64,000 bases of DNA from Aurantimonas sp. 22II-16-19i. Lineage in GTDB: Bacteria; Pseudomonadota; Alphaproteobacteria; Rhizobiales; Rhizobiaceae. The notes under the pieces are model-generated. The model saw only the letters and a program-made list of their open reading frames with translations, had not been told where the DNA came from and searched no databases. A program made the translations under genes and the position numbers. Numbering within the stretch: the stretch's first letter is position 1; each line of letters starts with the position of its first letter. The stretch spans positions 27,779 to 91,778 of the forward strand of contig NZ_AQQS01000024.1 of the NCBI RefSeq assembly GCF_002088275.1. The letters are read 5' to 3'. Positions 48,257 to 56,708 of the stretch are shown here, in pieces.

Positions 48257-49220
48257 CCGCAACGGCGAATGGACACCAAAGCCCTATGTCAGCGGCGCCG
48301 AAAGGCCCCGCGGCAAGGGCTCGATCTTCGATCCGGACAGTGGCACCGCCAAGCCGGACGGGCCGCGGGCCTTCATCACCGGCTGGCCGGTCTGGCATTC
48401 GCGCTCGCCGCTGATCCATGCGACCTGGCTGAAGGCCTTCGAGCTTCCCGGCTCCTATGTCCGCAAGGGCGTGCCGCCGGAGGAGATCGGCGAGTTCTTC
48501 GCGACGCTGAAGGACCAGGGCTTCGTCGGCGGCAACGTCACGATTCCCCACAAGGTCGCGGCTTTCGAGGATGTGGTGCGGCGCGACGGTGACGCCGAGG
48601 CGATCGGCGCGGTCAACACGCTGTGGTTCGAGGGCGACGACCTCGTCGGCGGCAACACCGACGCCTACGGCTTTGCCACCAATCTCGACGAGCGGCTTGC
48701 CGGCTGGGACGCGGCCGAGACGGCGGTGGTGCTGGGCGCCGGCGGCGCGGCGCGGGCGGTCGTCCACGCGCTTCTGACGCGGGGCGTCGGCCGCGTCGAG
48801 ATCGTCAACCGCACGCCGTCGCGGGCCGAGGATCTCGCCGCACGGTTCGACGCGGCGCATCCCGGCCGGGTCTTCGGCCATGGCGAGGAGGCCAGAGACG
48901 CCCGTCTCGCCGGCGCCGACCTTCTGGTCAATACCGCGCCGATCCCGCCAAGGGACGAGGAGACGCCCGGCTGGTTCCCCGAGACCCTGCCCGACCTGTC
49001 GGCGCTGAAGGACGACGCCCTCGTTACCGACATCGTCTATTCGCCGCTGATGACGCCGACGCTTCGGGCGGCCGAGGCGCGGGGCCTCGCCTTCGCCGAC
49101 GGCCTCGGCATGCTGCTCCACCAGGCGGTGCCCGGCTTCGAGCGCTGGTTCGGACGGCGGCCGGCCGTCGACGAGGCGCTGCGGGCGCGGCTCGTCGCCG
49201 ACATCGAGAGCGGGCTGTGA
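48249..49220 (+). CDS. aroE: Shikimate dehydrogenase
   Basis: 323 residues; about 40 residues longer at the N-terminus than usual ([20 protein letters not shown] before the core). Core starts [20 protein letters not shown], with catalytic lysine in [13 protein letters not shown] for shikimate, nucleotide loop GAGGAARAV and NADP motif NRTPSRA. Reduces 3-dehydroshikimate in aromatic amino acid synthesis. The start codon overlaps maf (GGCTGA context); the long N-terminus may or may not be translated. Confidence 0.93.
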   Translation: MADRNGEWTPKPYVSGAERPRGKGSIFDPDSGTAKPDGPRAFITGWPVWHSRSPLIHATWLKAFELPGSYVRKGVPPEEIGEFFATLKDQGFVGGNVTIPHKVAAFEDVVRRDGDAEAIGAVNTLWFEGDDLVGGNTDAYGFATNLDERLAGWDAAETAVVLGAGGAARAVVHALLTRGVGRVEIVNRTPSRAEDLAARFDAAHPGRVFGHGEEARDARLAGADLLVNTAPIPPRDEETPGWFPETLPDLSALKDDALVTDIVYSPLMTPTLRAAEARGLAFADGLGMLLHQAVPGFERWFGRRPAVDEALRARLVADIESGL

Positions 49221-49222
49221 CG

Positions 49223-49651
49223 ATGGCGCAGGAATCCCCAGGCGGCCGGCCATCCGGATTCCGGCTGGCGGTCGAGCGCCTCTTCCAGCGCTATGTCGAG
49301 GGCTTCGACGATTTCGACACGGAAAAGGTCCTCGACTGCTTCGCCTATCCGGTGACGATCTGGCAGCTCGGCAAGGGCACGGTCTTTGCCGATTCCGACG
49401 AGCTCGCCGAGAATGTCGAGGCGCTGTTCGAGGTGTTCGAACACGAGGAGATCGCCCATTCCAGCTTTCACGTGGTCGAGGCGACCTCGTGGAGCAACGC
49501 CGCCCTGGTGGCGCTGTCCTGGACCCAGGAGCGCCGGGACGGCGACGTCGCGATGGAATTCGAATGCCGCTACGCTTTGCGGCGCAACGATCTGTCGGGC
49601 GAATGGCTGATCGCCCTCGTCATCAACGAGGAAGAGGTCTCGCCGCGGTGA
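49223..49651 (+). CDS. NTF2-like (SnoaL-type) small protein
   Basis: 142 residues. [40 protein letters not shown] and a C-terminal [20 protein letters not shown] suggest an NTF2-like cone fold. Function unknown. It is wedged between aroE and coaE with overlapping stop/start (GTGA) to coaE. In other alphaproteobacteria these two are adjacent, so this gene is an insertion into the conserved order. GTG 49217 is an alternative start. Confidence 0.7.
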   Translation: MAQESPGGRPSGFRLAVERLFQRYVEGFDDFDTEKVLDCFAYPVTIWQLGKGTVFADSDELAENVEALFEVFEHEEIAHSSFHVVEATSWSNAALVALSWTQERRDGDVAMEFECRYALRRNDLSGEWLIALVINEEEVSPR

Positions 49652-50250
49652 TCGTTCTCGGCCTGACCGGCTCCATCGGCATGGGCAAGACCACCACGGC
49701 GCAGCTGTTCGCCGAGGCGGGCCTGCCGGTCCATTCGGCCGACGAGGCGGTGCATGCGCTCTATGCCGGGGCGGCGGCGCCAGTGATCGAGGCGGCGTTC
49801 CCCGGCACGCTCGAGGACGGCGTCGTCGATCGCGAGCGCCTGGGCCGGCAGGTGCTGGGCGATCCGGAGGCGCTGCGGCGGCTGGAGGCGATCGTCCATC
49901 CGCTGGTGCGCGAGGCGGAGGTCGCATTCCTAAAAACCGCCCGGAAGGACGGCGCGCCGGCCGCCATCCTCGACATCCCGCTGCTGTTCGAGACCGGCGG
50001 TGAGGGCCGCTGCGACCGGGTCGTCGTCGTCTCGGCTCCCGCCGACCTGCAGCGCCAGCGGGTGCTCGCCCGGCCGGGCATGAGCGAGGCGAAGTTCCGC
50101 GCGATCCTTCAAAAGCAGCTGCCGGACGCGGAAAAGCGGGCGCGGGCCGATTTCGTCGTCGATACCTCGCGGGGGATCGAGGCGGCGCGGGGCGAGGTGG
50201 CGGCGATCCTGCGGGCACTCGGCGTCGCACCCGGGCCGGCGGCCGGCTGA
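49648..50250 (+). CDS. coaE: Dephospho-CoA kinase
   Basis: 200 residues from GTG 49648. P-loop [29 protein letters not shown] and the lid region [20 protein letters not shown]. Last step of CoA biosynthesis. Translationally coupled to the upstream gene. dnaQ, which commonly follows, is not here. Confidence 0.95.
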   Translation: MIVLGLTGSIGMGKTTTAQLFAEAGLPVHSADEAVHALYAGAAAPVIEAAFPGTLEDGVVDRERLGRQVLGDPEALRRLEAIVHPLVREAEVAFLKTARKDGAPAAILDIPLLFETGGEGRCDRVVVVSAPADLQRQRVLARPGMSEAKFRAILQKQLPDAEKRARADFVVDTSRGIEAARGEVAAILRALGVAPGPAAG

Positions 50251-50469
50251 GCGATCGCCGGCGCGGCGCCTGGTCAGCCCCGCGCCATCATGCATCGCGA
50301 AGATCAGGAAATGCCTTGGGTTTTCCACTCGCAAGGTCGGCCGCCGGGTCTTGCCGGAGAGGGACGACCCGAGGCCCGCTCGTCACCTGCTGCAGTCTTT
50401 TCTTTTCGCACGGATCCTGCCCGCGCCGGTCTGGCGCGGTTCCGGGTCATGACCTGGCATCAAACGACC

Positions 50470-51645
50470 ATGTGCCGACTCCTCGCCTATGCCGGTCCGC
50501 CGATCTTTCTCGACGCTCTCCTCGTCGAGCCGCGCTCGTCGCTGATCGCCCAGTCGATGGCGGCGCGCCGGGCGATGACCCCGGTCAATGGCGATGGCAG
50601 CGGCATCGGCTGGTATGCCGAGCGGCCGGAACCGGGGCTCTACCGATCCATCGTGCCGGCCTGGTCCGACGCCAATCTCGTCTCGCTCTGCCGGCAGATC
50701 CGCTCGCCGCTGTTCATGGCGCATGTGCGCGCGGCGACCAGCGGCGAGGTGTCGATGGCCAATTGCCACCCCTTCACCGACGGGCGGTCGCTGTTCACCC
50801 ATAACGGCCAGATCGGCGACTATACCCGGCTGCGCCGCCGCATCGACGCGCTGATCCCGGACGAGCTCTACCACCTGCGCCGCGGCTCGACCGATTCGGA
50901 GGCGATCTTCCTCGCGGCCTGCCGCGCCGGGCTCGGCAAGGACCCGGCAAGGGATCTGGCAAAGGACTCGGCAAAGGACTGGGCAGGGGGGCTGACAGAA
51001 GGTTCTGACGGTCGCGGCGACCGGGGTTTGCATGAGGGCCGGGCCGGCTCGCCGGCGAGCACCGCCGAGGCGATGGCCGCGACGCTGGCCGAGATCATAG
51101 CCATCCGGGATGCCGCGACGGACACGACCAGGGCGGGCATGACCGGGGCAGGGGGCAGGGCCGCGACCGGGGAGACGGGCAGGGAGACGGGCCCAACGGA
51201 GACGGGCAGAGGCACGGGCGCAAGCGGAGCGAACGGGTCTTTCCCCCAGGCCTTCGGACCGACGGTTGCCCATGCCGGCGAGAGCACTGGTCGTCCCGGT
51301 GACGGCGGCCCGGACGGCGCTGCCGCGCCCGGGTTCTGCCCGGGCGGCGACACCGGAGCGATCCGCTTTGCCGCCATCCATGCCGACGGCGAGCGCCTCA
51401 CCGCCTATCGCTGGGCCGACGACGGGCGGCCGCCCTCGCTGTTCTGGCGGCGCATCGGCGGCGCCATGGGCATGGGAACGGTCATCGCCTCGGAGCCGAG
51501 CGACGACACCGAAGAGGACTGGAACCTCGTGCCGCCGTCCTCGATGCTCACCGCCTGGCCGGACGGGCGCATGACCCTCGCCCCGTTCGACCCGAAGCCG
51601 GCCGTTCGCTTCGACGCCAGGCCCGCGGCCCGCGGCATCTGTTAG
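50470..51645 (+). CDS. Class II glutamine amidotransferase (YafJ/EgtC-like) with low-complexity insert
   Basis: 391 residues. Start chosen so that the nucleophile is Cys2 (MCRLLAYAG), as required for an Ntn hydrolase. Conserved GDGSGIGWYAE, MAHVRAATSGEVSMANCHPF, HNGQIGDY and STDSEAIF follow. Residues about 155-295 are a low-complexity Gly/Thr/Ala/Asp-rich stretch built on short DNA repeats (GGCAAAGGACT and GGAGACGGGC types). It splits the catalytic domain from the C-terminal part (GAIRFAAIHADGERLTAYRW). The TAG stop comes from a dispersed repeat. Role unknown. Confidence 0.85.
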   Translation: MCRLLAYAGPPIFLDALLVEPRSSLIAQSMAARRAMTPVNGDGSGIGWYAERPEPGLYRSIVPAWSDANLVSLCRQIRSPLFMAHVRAATSGEVSMANCHPFTDGRSLFTHNGQIGDYTRLRRRIDALIPDELYHLRRGSTDSEAIFLAACRAGLGKDPARDLAKDSAKDWAGGLTEGSDGRGDRGLHEGRAGSPASTAEAMAATLAEIIAIRDAATDTTRAGMTGAGGRAATGETGRETGPTETGRGTGASGANGSFPQAFGPTVAHAGESTGRPGDGGPDGAAAPGFCPGGDTGAIRFAAIHADGERLTAYRWADDGRPPSLFWRRIGGAMGMGTVIASEPSDDTEEDWNLVPPSSMLTAWPDGRMTLAPFDPKPAVRFDARPAARGIC

Positions 51646-51746
51646 AGCGCGATGAGATCAGCTTCGATCGACATCCCGCTCACTCCTCTTCTTGCCGCAT
51701 GATCTTTCCCGAAAACCGGTTCCCACTTTTCGGGATCATGCTCTAG
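51643..51746 (-). repeat. Dispersed ~100 bp two-hairpin repeat, copy 4 (inverted)
   Basis: TAGAGCGCGATGAGATCAGC.., GACATCCCGCTC, CTTGCCGCATGATCTTTCCC, GAAAACCGGTTCCCACTTTT and final CTCTAG. The first TAG is the amidotransferase stop codon. Confidence 0.9.
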
Positions 51747-51804
51747 AACCGGCCGAGGACCGGCCGAGACCGGGCCGCGAACCGGCACGCCGGCGGCGGC
51801 GACC

Positions 51805-52833
51805 TCACCAGTCCGCGTCTGGCCCCGGCTCGTCCGGTGCCAACTCGCTCACCCGATTGCGGAGCGCCTTCGGCAGCGCCTCGAGACTGCGATCGTCGAA
51901 ACGCAGATTCGGCAGGTGTCTGCGGACGACGTGCGACACCGCCATGGCCTGGGCCCGGTCCCGCATCCGCTTGGGCGGATCCCGGTCGCCGCGTTCGGAC
52001 AGCCACAGCTTGTGGACCGCGAAACTCCGCGGATCGACACAATGGAGCTGGACCGGAAGACCGCGCATGTCGATGGCCATGGCTGCCACCTTGGGTGCGT
52101 CGATCCGCCATTGCAGCCCAGCAATTTCGGCTGCCACGAGGTCTCCCTCGGCCTGCGTCAAGCTCTGGGGCGGTGATCGAACCGCCTTCTTCGACATGGG
52201 GGCGATGAGATCGACCAGATAGTTGTCGCGGTTCACCACGCGAAAGCCACCGGACAGTCGCTCGAAAGACCGATCGACGGATTTCAGAATGCCGATGAGT
52301 CCTGCGGCCGAAAGCTCTTCGGAGACGATCTGCATGCGCATGCGCGAGTCGAAGAGGAGATCGATGTCTTCCGTCGCGGCGAGGTCGTTGGAAAAATGCC
52401 CGCCGGCCATGGCCTCGTAACAGAAGAGAGCGTTGGTCCCGACGATCGAGACCGATGTGCCGAGCAATCGTTCATCGAGAAGCCGCCGCGCGATCCGGGC
52501 CGCGATCACCGGCACGCGGCCGAGACCGAGGGCCCGGTTGACCGGTGCCATGGCCTCGATCCGGCGACGCGCTTCGTCATGCAGGCTCTGGGCCGTGGCC
52601 TTGCCCTGGTCGAATGCGAGCTTGATCGCTTCCGTCTCAGGTGATCGGGGGCCGAGAGACATGTCCCTGATGCCGACGCGGCGATACAGATAGGCGCGAC
52701 CCTTGATCGTCTTCCATCGCATCGTTCCCCGATAATGGGCGAGCCGATCACGACCTTCGCCCATGACCGCGAAGATTTGCCCGAGATCGGCGACCTGACG
52801 CGATTGATCAAGTCGCAACGTCTTGAAAAGCAT
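51805..52833 (-). CDS. Nucleotidyltransferase-fold protein (GSU2403-like)
   Basis: 342 residues from ATG 52833. N-terminal helical region (RYRG-like HYRGTMRWKTIKGRAYLYRR), then a nucleotidyltransferase core GTNALFCYEAMAGGHFSNDL with the acidic pair in TEDIDLLFDSR. The family is uncharacterised and often accessory. G+C is lower than in neighbours. Its start lies inside a nested palindrome, suggesting autoregulation. A longer frame to 53028 reads through tandem repeats and is rejected as N-terminus. Confidence 0.75.
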   Translation of the reverse strand: MLFKTLRLDQSRQVADLGQIFAVMGEGRDRLAHYRGTMRWKTIKGRAYLYRRVGIRDMSLGPRSPETEAIKLAFDQGKATAQSLHDEARRRIEAMAPVNRALGLGRVPVIAARIARRLLDERLLGTSVSIVGTNALFCYEAMAGGHFSNDLAATEDIDLLFDSRMRMQIVSEELSAAGLIGILKSVDRSFERLSGGFRVVNRDNYLVDLIAPMSKKAVRSPPQSLTQAEGDLVAAEIAGLQWRIDAPKVAAMAIDMRGLPVQLHCVDPRSFAVHKLWLSERGDRDPPKRMRDRAQAMAVSHVVRRHLPNLRFDDRSLEALPKALRNRVSELAPDEPGPDADW

Positions 52834-52836
52834 GGC

Positions 52837-52878
52837 GTTACCCCAACAGGTCCGCGACCTGATCAAGATTGGGGTAAC
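52837..52878. promoter_or_regulatory. Nested palindrome at nucleotidyltransferase start
   Basis: GTTACCCCAA and TTGGGGTAAC (perfect 10-bp arms) enclose CAGGTC-CGC-GACCTG (perfect 6-bp arms). It lies immediately upstream of the ATG at 52833. Candidate operator or hairpin in the leader. Confidence 0.5.
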
Positions 52879-52925
52879 ACGGCCGATCGGCCGGCGCAAA
52901 GCAGATGGCCCGCCCGCGCGGGTGC

Positions 52926-52998
52926 CGACCCTGACGGCCCAACACCGACGGCCCGACGCTGGCGGCCCGACGCTGGCGGCCCCACGCTGGCGACTGGG
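52926..52998. repeat. 14-bp tandem repeat (GACGCTGGCGGCCC)
   Basis: Five tandem units with changes, two identical (GACGCTGGCGGCCC), followed by a partial dispersed repeat. Confidence 0.7.
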
Positions 52999-53020
52999 CC
53001 GCTCCGCTCCTTCGTCGGGT

Positions 53021-53070
53021 GACCGCATGATCCTTCCCGGAAACCGGTTCGCAGTTTGGGATCACGCTTC
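53021..53070 (-). repeat. Dispersed two-hairpin repeat, copy 5 (left half only)
   Basis: GACCGCATGATCCTTCCCGG, AAACCGGTTCGCAGTTTGGG, ATCACGC: the CCGGTT half-element without the GAGCGGGATG half. Confidence 0.7.
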
Positions 53071-53134
53071 GGAGCCGGCCGGTCCTGCCGGGCGGCAGCC
53101 GGCGGAGCCGCGGGCCCCGTCGGCGGGGGCCGGT

Positions 53135-53326
53135 TCAGCCCTTCTTCTGGTCGCCGAGCGGCAGCGTCGGGGCCGGGGCCTTCTCGTCGGCCTTGCGGTC
53201 GGCGGTGACGATCGGCGTCATCGGCGCCTCGGCCGTCGTGTCCTTCTTGAAGCTGCAGGCCATGGCGCCGGAGGCGCTGGCGAGCGCGAGGCCGGTGGCG
53301 GTCGTCACGGCGAGAAAGACCTTCAT
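53135..53326 (-). CDS. Small secreted/periplasmic protein
   Basis: 63 residues. Signal peptide MKVFLAVTTATGLALASASG then AMAC. Cleavage after AMA or lipidation of C24 is possible, though the lipobox (AMAC) is not canonical. The mature ~40 residues are polar and proline-rich (KAPAPTLPLGDQKKG). No recognised family; resembles small entericidin-like or hypothetical lipoproteins in position only. Confidence 0.55.
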   Translation of the reverse strand: MKVFLAVTTATGLALASASGAMACSFKKDTTAEAPMTPIVTADRKADEKAPAPTLPLGDQKKG

Positions 53327-53410
53327 GTCGGGATCTCCGTCTGCGGTTGCGGATCAAGCGATGCTACGCGAGCAGGGGATCGGCGCAAGCGCAGCCGGGC
53401 CGGGCGGGAA

Positions 53411-54652
53411 TCACTTCTTGGTGTCGCCCGCGTCATCGCCGCCACCCGCGCCCGGCGTCAAGCCCGGCATCGTTTCCGGGGGCGGAGCCGGCGTGGCGGC
53501 GGCTTTCCGCGGATCGTCCGTGGCGGCCTCCGGGGCCTCGCCCGAGGCTGGAACCGAAGCCGTAACCGGGGCCGGCACGCGGGTGACGCGGTAGCCGCGC
53601 TGGCGCAGCAGCGCGACGAGGCCGCTTGTCCCCGGCAGATGCAGCGCCCCCACCGCGACGAAGGCGCCGCCTTCCTTCAGATGCGGCTCCAGCCGCTCGG
53701 CCATGCGCAGGTTGCGCTCGGTGATGAGCTTTGCCTCGAAGGCGGCATAGCCCTCGCCGCCGCCGACCAGCATGCCGCCGTCGGGCACTGCGGCCTCGAT
53801 CGCCGGCATGATCGTCGCGACATGTTCGCCGAGATAGAGTTCGATCATCGTCTCGAAGATGTCGCCCAGCCTGTCCTCGGCCGCCATCAGCGCGACGAAG
53901 CCGTCCATCTGATCCTTGATCGGCAGGGCGGCCATGACGCTCAGCTGTTCCAGCGCCGTCTCCAGCCCGGCGACCGGCCTGCCGGCCGCCTCGGCGCGTT
54001 TCGCCAGGCTGGTGTCGAGAACCAGCGGCATGCCGCCCGAGGCGTCCTTCAGGCAGGCCGGCAGCATGAAGCCGCTGGACAAAAACCACGGCTGCAGCCG
54101 CTCCACCGCCTGCAGCGGCACGCCCTTGGCCGAAAGCTTGGCGGCGAGCGCGGCCTCGTCCTCCGGGCCGAGATAGTCGCCGAGCGTCTTGCCGTCGGGA
54201 AGGGTCGTGAGAGTCGGATCGGCAAACAGCGCCGCCGCCATCTTCGTCTGGTCGAGGACGTCGGTGGTCTCGAGGACCAGGCCGTCGCTGGCCTCGAAGG
54301 CGGATGCCACCACCTCCGGCAGAGCCAGCACCCGCGCGTCGCCGAGATGCATGGTGCCGAGGAGATGCGACGGCGGCGCGCCGGCATCGCTACCCGGCGC
54401 CTCGATCCGCCAGAACCGGCCCTCGCCATTGACGGTCTTGGCCGCCTCGGCCTCGACGGCCGCCAGCTTGCCGTCTGCCGCAAGCCCCGGAAGCAGGCTC
54501 GCGCCCCGGCAGTCCGCTCCGGCGGCAAGGCTGGCCGACGGGAGGAGGAAGCCGGCGACGAGAACCGCAAGGCCGGTCTGCCAGACAAGGCCCGTCATCG
54601 AACGACGGGTCACCCTGCGCCCCGTCCGGGCGGCCTTCGATGCTGCGCTCAC
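53411..54652 (-). CDS. TraB/GumN family protein
   Basis: 413 residues from GTG 54652 (GGGAG six bases upstream). Secretory N-terminus (GLVWQTGLAVLVAGFLLPSA, cleavage near SLAAGA). TraB/GumN signatures: SHLLGTMHLGDARV, GLVLETTDVLD and C-terminal GGAFVAVGALHLPGTSGLVALL. Pro/Ala-rich tail. Proposed metal-dependent protease-like fold; function unproven. 50 bp downstream of xerC on the same strand. Confidence 0.85.
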   Translation of the reverse strand: MSAASKAARTGRRVTRRSMTGLVWQTGLAVLVAGFLLPSASLAAGADCRGASLLPGLAADGKLAAVEAEAAKTVNGEGRFWRIEAPGSDAGAPPSHLLGTMHLGDARVLALPEVVASAFEASDGLVLETTDVLDQTKMAAALFADPTLTTLPDGKTLGDYLGPEDEAALAAKLSAKGVPLQAVERLQPWFLSSGFMLPACLKDASGGMPLVLDTSLAKRAEAAGRPVAGLETALEQLSVMAALPIKDQMDGFVALMAAEDRLGDIFETMIELYLGEHVATIMPAIEAAVPDGGMLVGGGEGYAAFEAKLITERNLRMAERLEPHLKEGGAFVAVGALHLPGTSGLVALLRQRGYRVTRVPAPVTASVPASGEAPEAATDDPRKAAATPAPPPETMPGLTPGAGGGDDAGDTKK

Positions 54653-54702
54653 GGCATGCTCCCTGCGCCGCCTTAAAGCCCTGCGAAGCTTCGGCCCTCG
54701 CC

Positions 54703-55656
54703 TCAGCCGCGCCGGCGGGCGCGCGGATGAGCCTCGCGATAGATGGTCATCAGCCGGCCGGAGTCGACCGCCGTGTAATTCTGGGTGGTCGACAGGCTGG
54801 CATGGCCGAGCAGATCCTGGATGGTGCGCAGGTCGCCGCCGGCGGCAAGCAGATGGGTGGCGAAGGAGTGGCGCAGCGCATGGGGCGTCGCCGAGGCCGG
54901 CAGCCCCAGCGCCCCGCGCAGCCGCGCCATCCCCCGCTGGACGATCTGCGCCCGCAGCGGCCCGCCTTTCGCGCCGCGAAACAGCGGCGCTTCGGCGGAT
55001 AGCTGGAACGGACAGAGCCGGCGATAGTCCGCCACCGCCGCGTGGACGGCCGGCAGCAGCGGCACCATCCGCGTCTTGCCGCCCTTGCCGGTGATCGGCA
55101 TCGCCCGCGCGGTGGGGTCCTCGAGCGCGTCGCCGGCAAGGGTGAGCGCCTCGGAAATGCGCAGGCCGCAGCCATAGAGCAGCGTCAGGACGGCGACGTC
55201 GCGGGCGGCGATCCAGGGCTCGACGGCGAAGCTTCCCGCCTCCTCCGCCACCCCCAGCGCATCGGCGACCGACAGCGGCCGGGGCAGCGACTTGGCGGCC
55301 TTCGGCGCCCGCATCGCCCTTGCGCCGGCGGCGGAGACGAGGCCCCGCCGCTCCAGATGCTTCAGGAAGGCGCGCACGCCGGAAAGATTGCGCCCGAGCG
55401 AGCGCGCCCCCGCCCCGTCCCGCCGCCGGTCGGCAAGGAAGGCCCGAAGCTCGGCGGCTTTCAGGTCCGCAAGATCGGCGATCGCCGCCGGCCGGGCATT
55501 GTGGCGTGTGAGGAAGACCAGGAACTGCCGCAGGTCCCGCTCGTAAGAGGCGATGGTGTGGGGGCTGGCATTGCGCTCGCTGGCGAGCGCTTCGAGGAAG
55601 GCCGCCTTCTCCGCCAGGAGCTCCGGCGCCGCGTGGACGAGGATGGTGTCGCTCAT
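54703..55656 (-). CDS. xerC: Tyrosine recombinase XerC
   Basis: 317 residues. N-terminal SAM-like core-binding domain (SPHTIASYERDLRQFLVFL), catalytic domain with R166 (GCGLRISEAL), K191, H259 and R262 (HALRHSFATHLL), H285 (LLGHASLSTTQ) and nucleophile Y294. Resolves chromosome dimers at dif with XerD. It is core, not a phage or island integrase. Divergent from osmC. Confidence 0.93.
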   Translation of the reverse strand: MSDTILVHAAPELLAEKAAFLEALASERNASPHTIASYERDLRQFLVFLTRHNARPAAIADLADLKAAELRAFLADRRRDGAGARSLGRNLSGVRAFLKHLERRGLVSAAGARAMRAPKAAKSLPRPLSVADALGVAEEAGSFAVEPWIAARDVAVLTLLYGCGLRISEALTLAGDALEDPTARAMPITGKGGKTRMVPLLPAVHAAVADYRRLCPFQLSAEAPLFRGAKGGPLRAQIVQRGMARLRGALGLPASATPHALRHSFATHLLAAGGDLRTIQDLLGHASLSTTQNYTAVDSGRLMTIYREAHPRARRRG

Positions 55657-55965
55657 GGTCCTCCCGAATCCGTTTCATCGTCCGATCGTCGCCCGGGCCC
55701 CGAGACCTCGCCGCGTGCGGATCCGCCCGCCCGGGATCGACGCGCCCCTCGTCGCCCGGCCCGCCGGCCGCCGCCCCGCGCCGCCATCATGGGCGGCGGG
55801 CCCCGGCGATGAAACCACCGACCGGTCAATGAAGTCTTTCCCAAGGCGCCGCCCGCCGATCTCGACTTGGTTCACGCCTGCATCATTTCCCCCTTTCGGG
55901 CCGCTCCGCCGAACCCTTGCCCCGGACGGCCGTTCCCCATTCCCGACATCGAAGGAGACCACCCC
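55657..55965. other. Divergent promoter region xerC / osmC
   Basis: 309 bp, proline/arginine-codon-like GC-rich sequence with no supported gene. Holds the osmC ribosome site GAAGGAGACC. Confidence 0.5.
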
Positions 55966-56400
55966 ATGAAACGTCACGCCACCGCGATCTGGAAGGGCGC
56001 CCTTGCCGACGGCACCGGCACCATCACCACCCAGTCCGGCGCCCTCGACCAGCACGGCTATTCCTTCAAGGCGCGCTTCGAGGACGAGAGCGGCCGCTCC
56101 GGCACCAATCCGGAAGAGCTGCTGGCCGCCGCCCATGCCGGCTGTTTCGCCATGCAGCTGTCGCATTTCCTCGCCGAAAACGGCACGCCCGCCGAGGCGC
56201 TGAACGCCAAAGCGGTGGTCAGCGTCGAACAGGAAGGCGGCGGCTTCGCCATCACGAAGAGCGCCATCACCCTCGAGGCGAAGGTGCCGGGCGTCGACGA
56301 ATCCACCTTCGGCGACCTCGCCGCCAAGGCCAAGGAAGGCTGCCCGGTGTCGAAGGCGCTGGGCGCGATCGAGGTGACGCTGGACGCGAAGCTGGTGTGA
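55966..56400 (+). CDS. osmC: OsmC-family peroxiredoxin (organic hydroperoxide reductase)
   Basis: 144 residues. GTNPEELLAAAHAGCFAMQL (C60) and EGCPVSKAL (C126) supply the redox cysteine pair. OsmC rather than OhrA length and motif. Detoxifies organic peroxides. Followed by an intrinsic terminator. Confidence 0.9.
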   Translation: MKRHATAIWKGALADGTGTITTQSGALDQHGYSFKARFEDESGRSGTNPEELLAAAHAGCFAMQLSHFLAENGTPAEALNAKAVVSVEQEGGGFAITKSAITLEAKVPGVDESTFGDLAAKAKEGCPVSKALGAIEVTLDAKLV

Positions 56401-56453
56401 GGCGGAGCGGCCGCCGGCGCCCCGACGCGGCGACGGGCCGGCCGACAAGGGAG

Positions 56454-56484
56454 CCCGTGCGGTGAAGGCCGCGCGGGTTTTTTT
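56454..56484 (+). terminator. Rho-independent terminator of osmC
   Basis: CCCGTGCGG, TGAAGG, CCGCGCGGG then seven T. Marks the left limit of the defence locus. Confidence 0.85.
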
Positions 56485-56590
56485 GCTGAAGGGGATGGCG
56501 GGATGGGGCCGAGAGCGGAACGTCCGCAACGGAGCGTAGAACATCGATAAACTGCCCTTCATCGCGGCTTGGGCGCGACAGCGGGTGCCA

Positions 56591-56619
56591 AACTACAATT
56601 CGATAGGGTATCTGTAGTT
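56591..56619. promoter_or_regulatory. Inverted repeat in SPARSA promoter region
   Basis: AACTACA, 15 bases, TGTAGTT. Lies upstream of the ribosome-site-like AGGGAG (56631-56636) of the SIR2-APAZ gene. Candidate operator; no cognate regulator is seen. Confidence 0.4.
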
Positions 56620-56708
56620 CGAATACATCTAGGGAGAGCCAAATCAGTTCGGTCCCAACACTGTCCGCCGCTCATTTTGCGACAGCCTTCGCCCTACGGC
56701 CAAATCTG

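Noticed and set aside
52823..54676. 617-codon plus-strand frame opposite traB-like gene and repeats
   Set aside because: Reads through tandem repeats, a dispersed element and antisense of two genes.
54703..55656. Tyrosine recombinase next to the defence operon as a possible island integrase
   Set aside because: Length and motifs are those of core XerC, and it is separated from the operon by osmC and its terminator.
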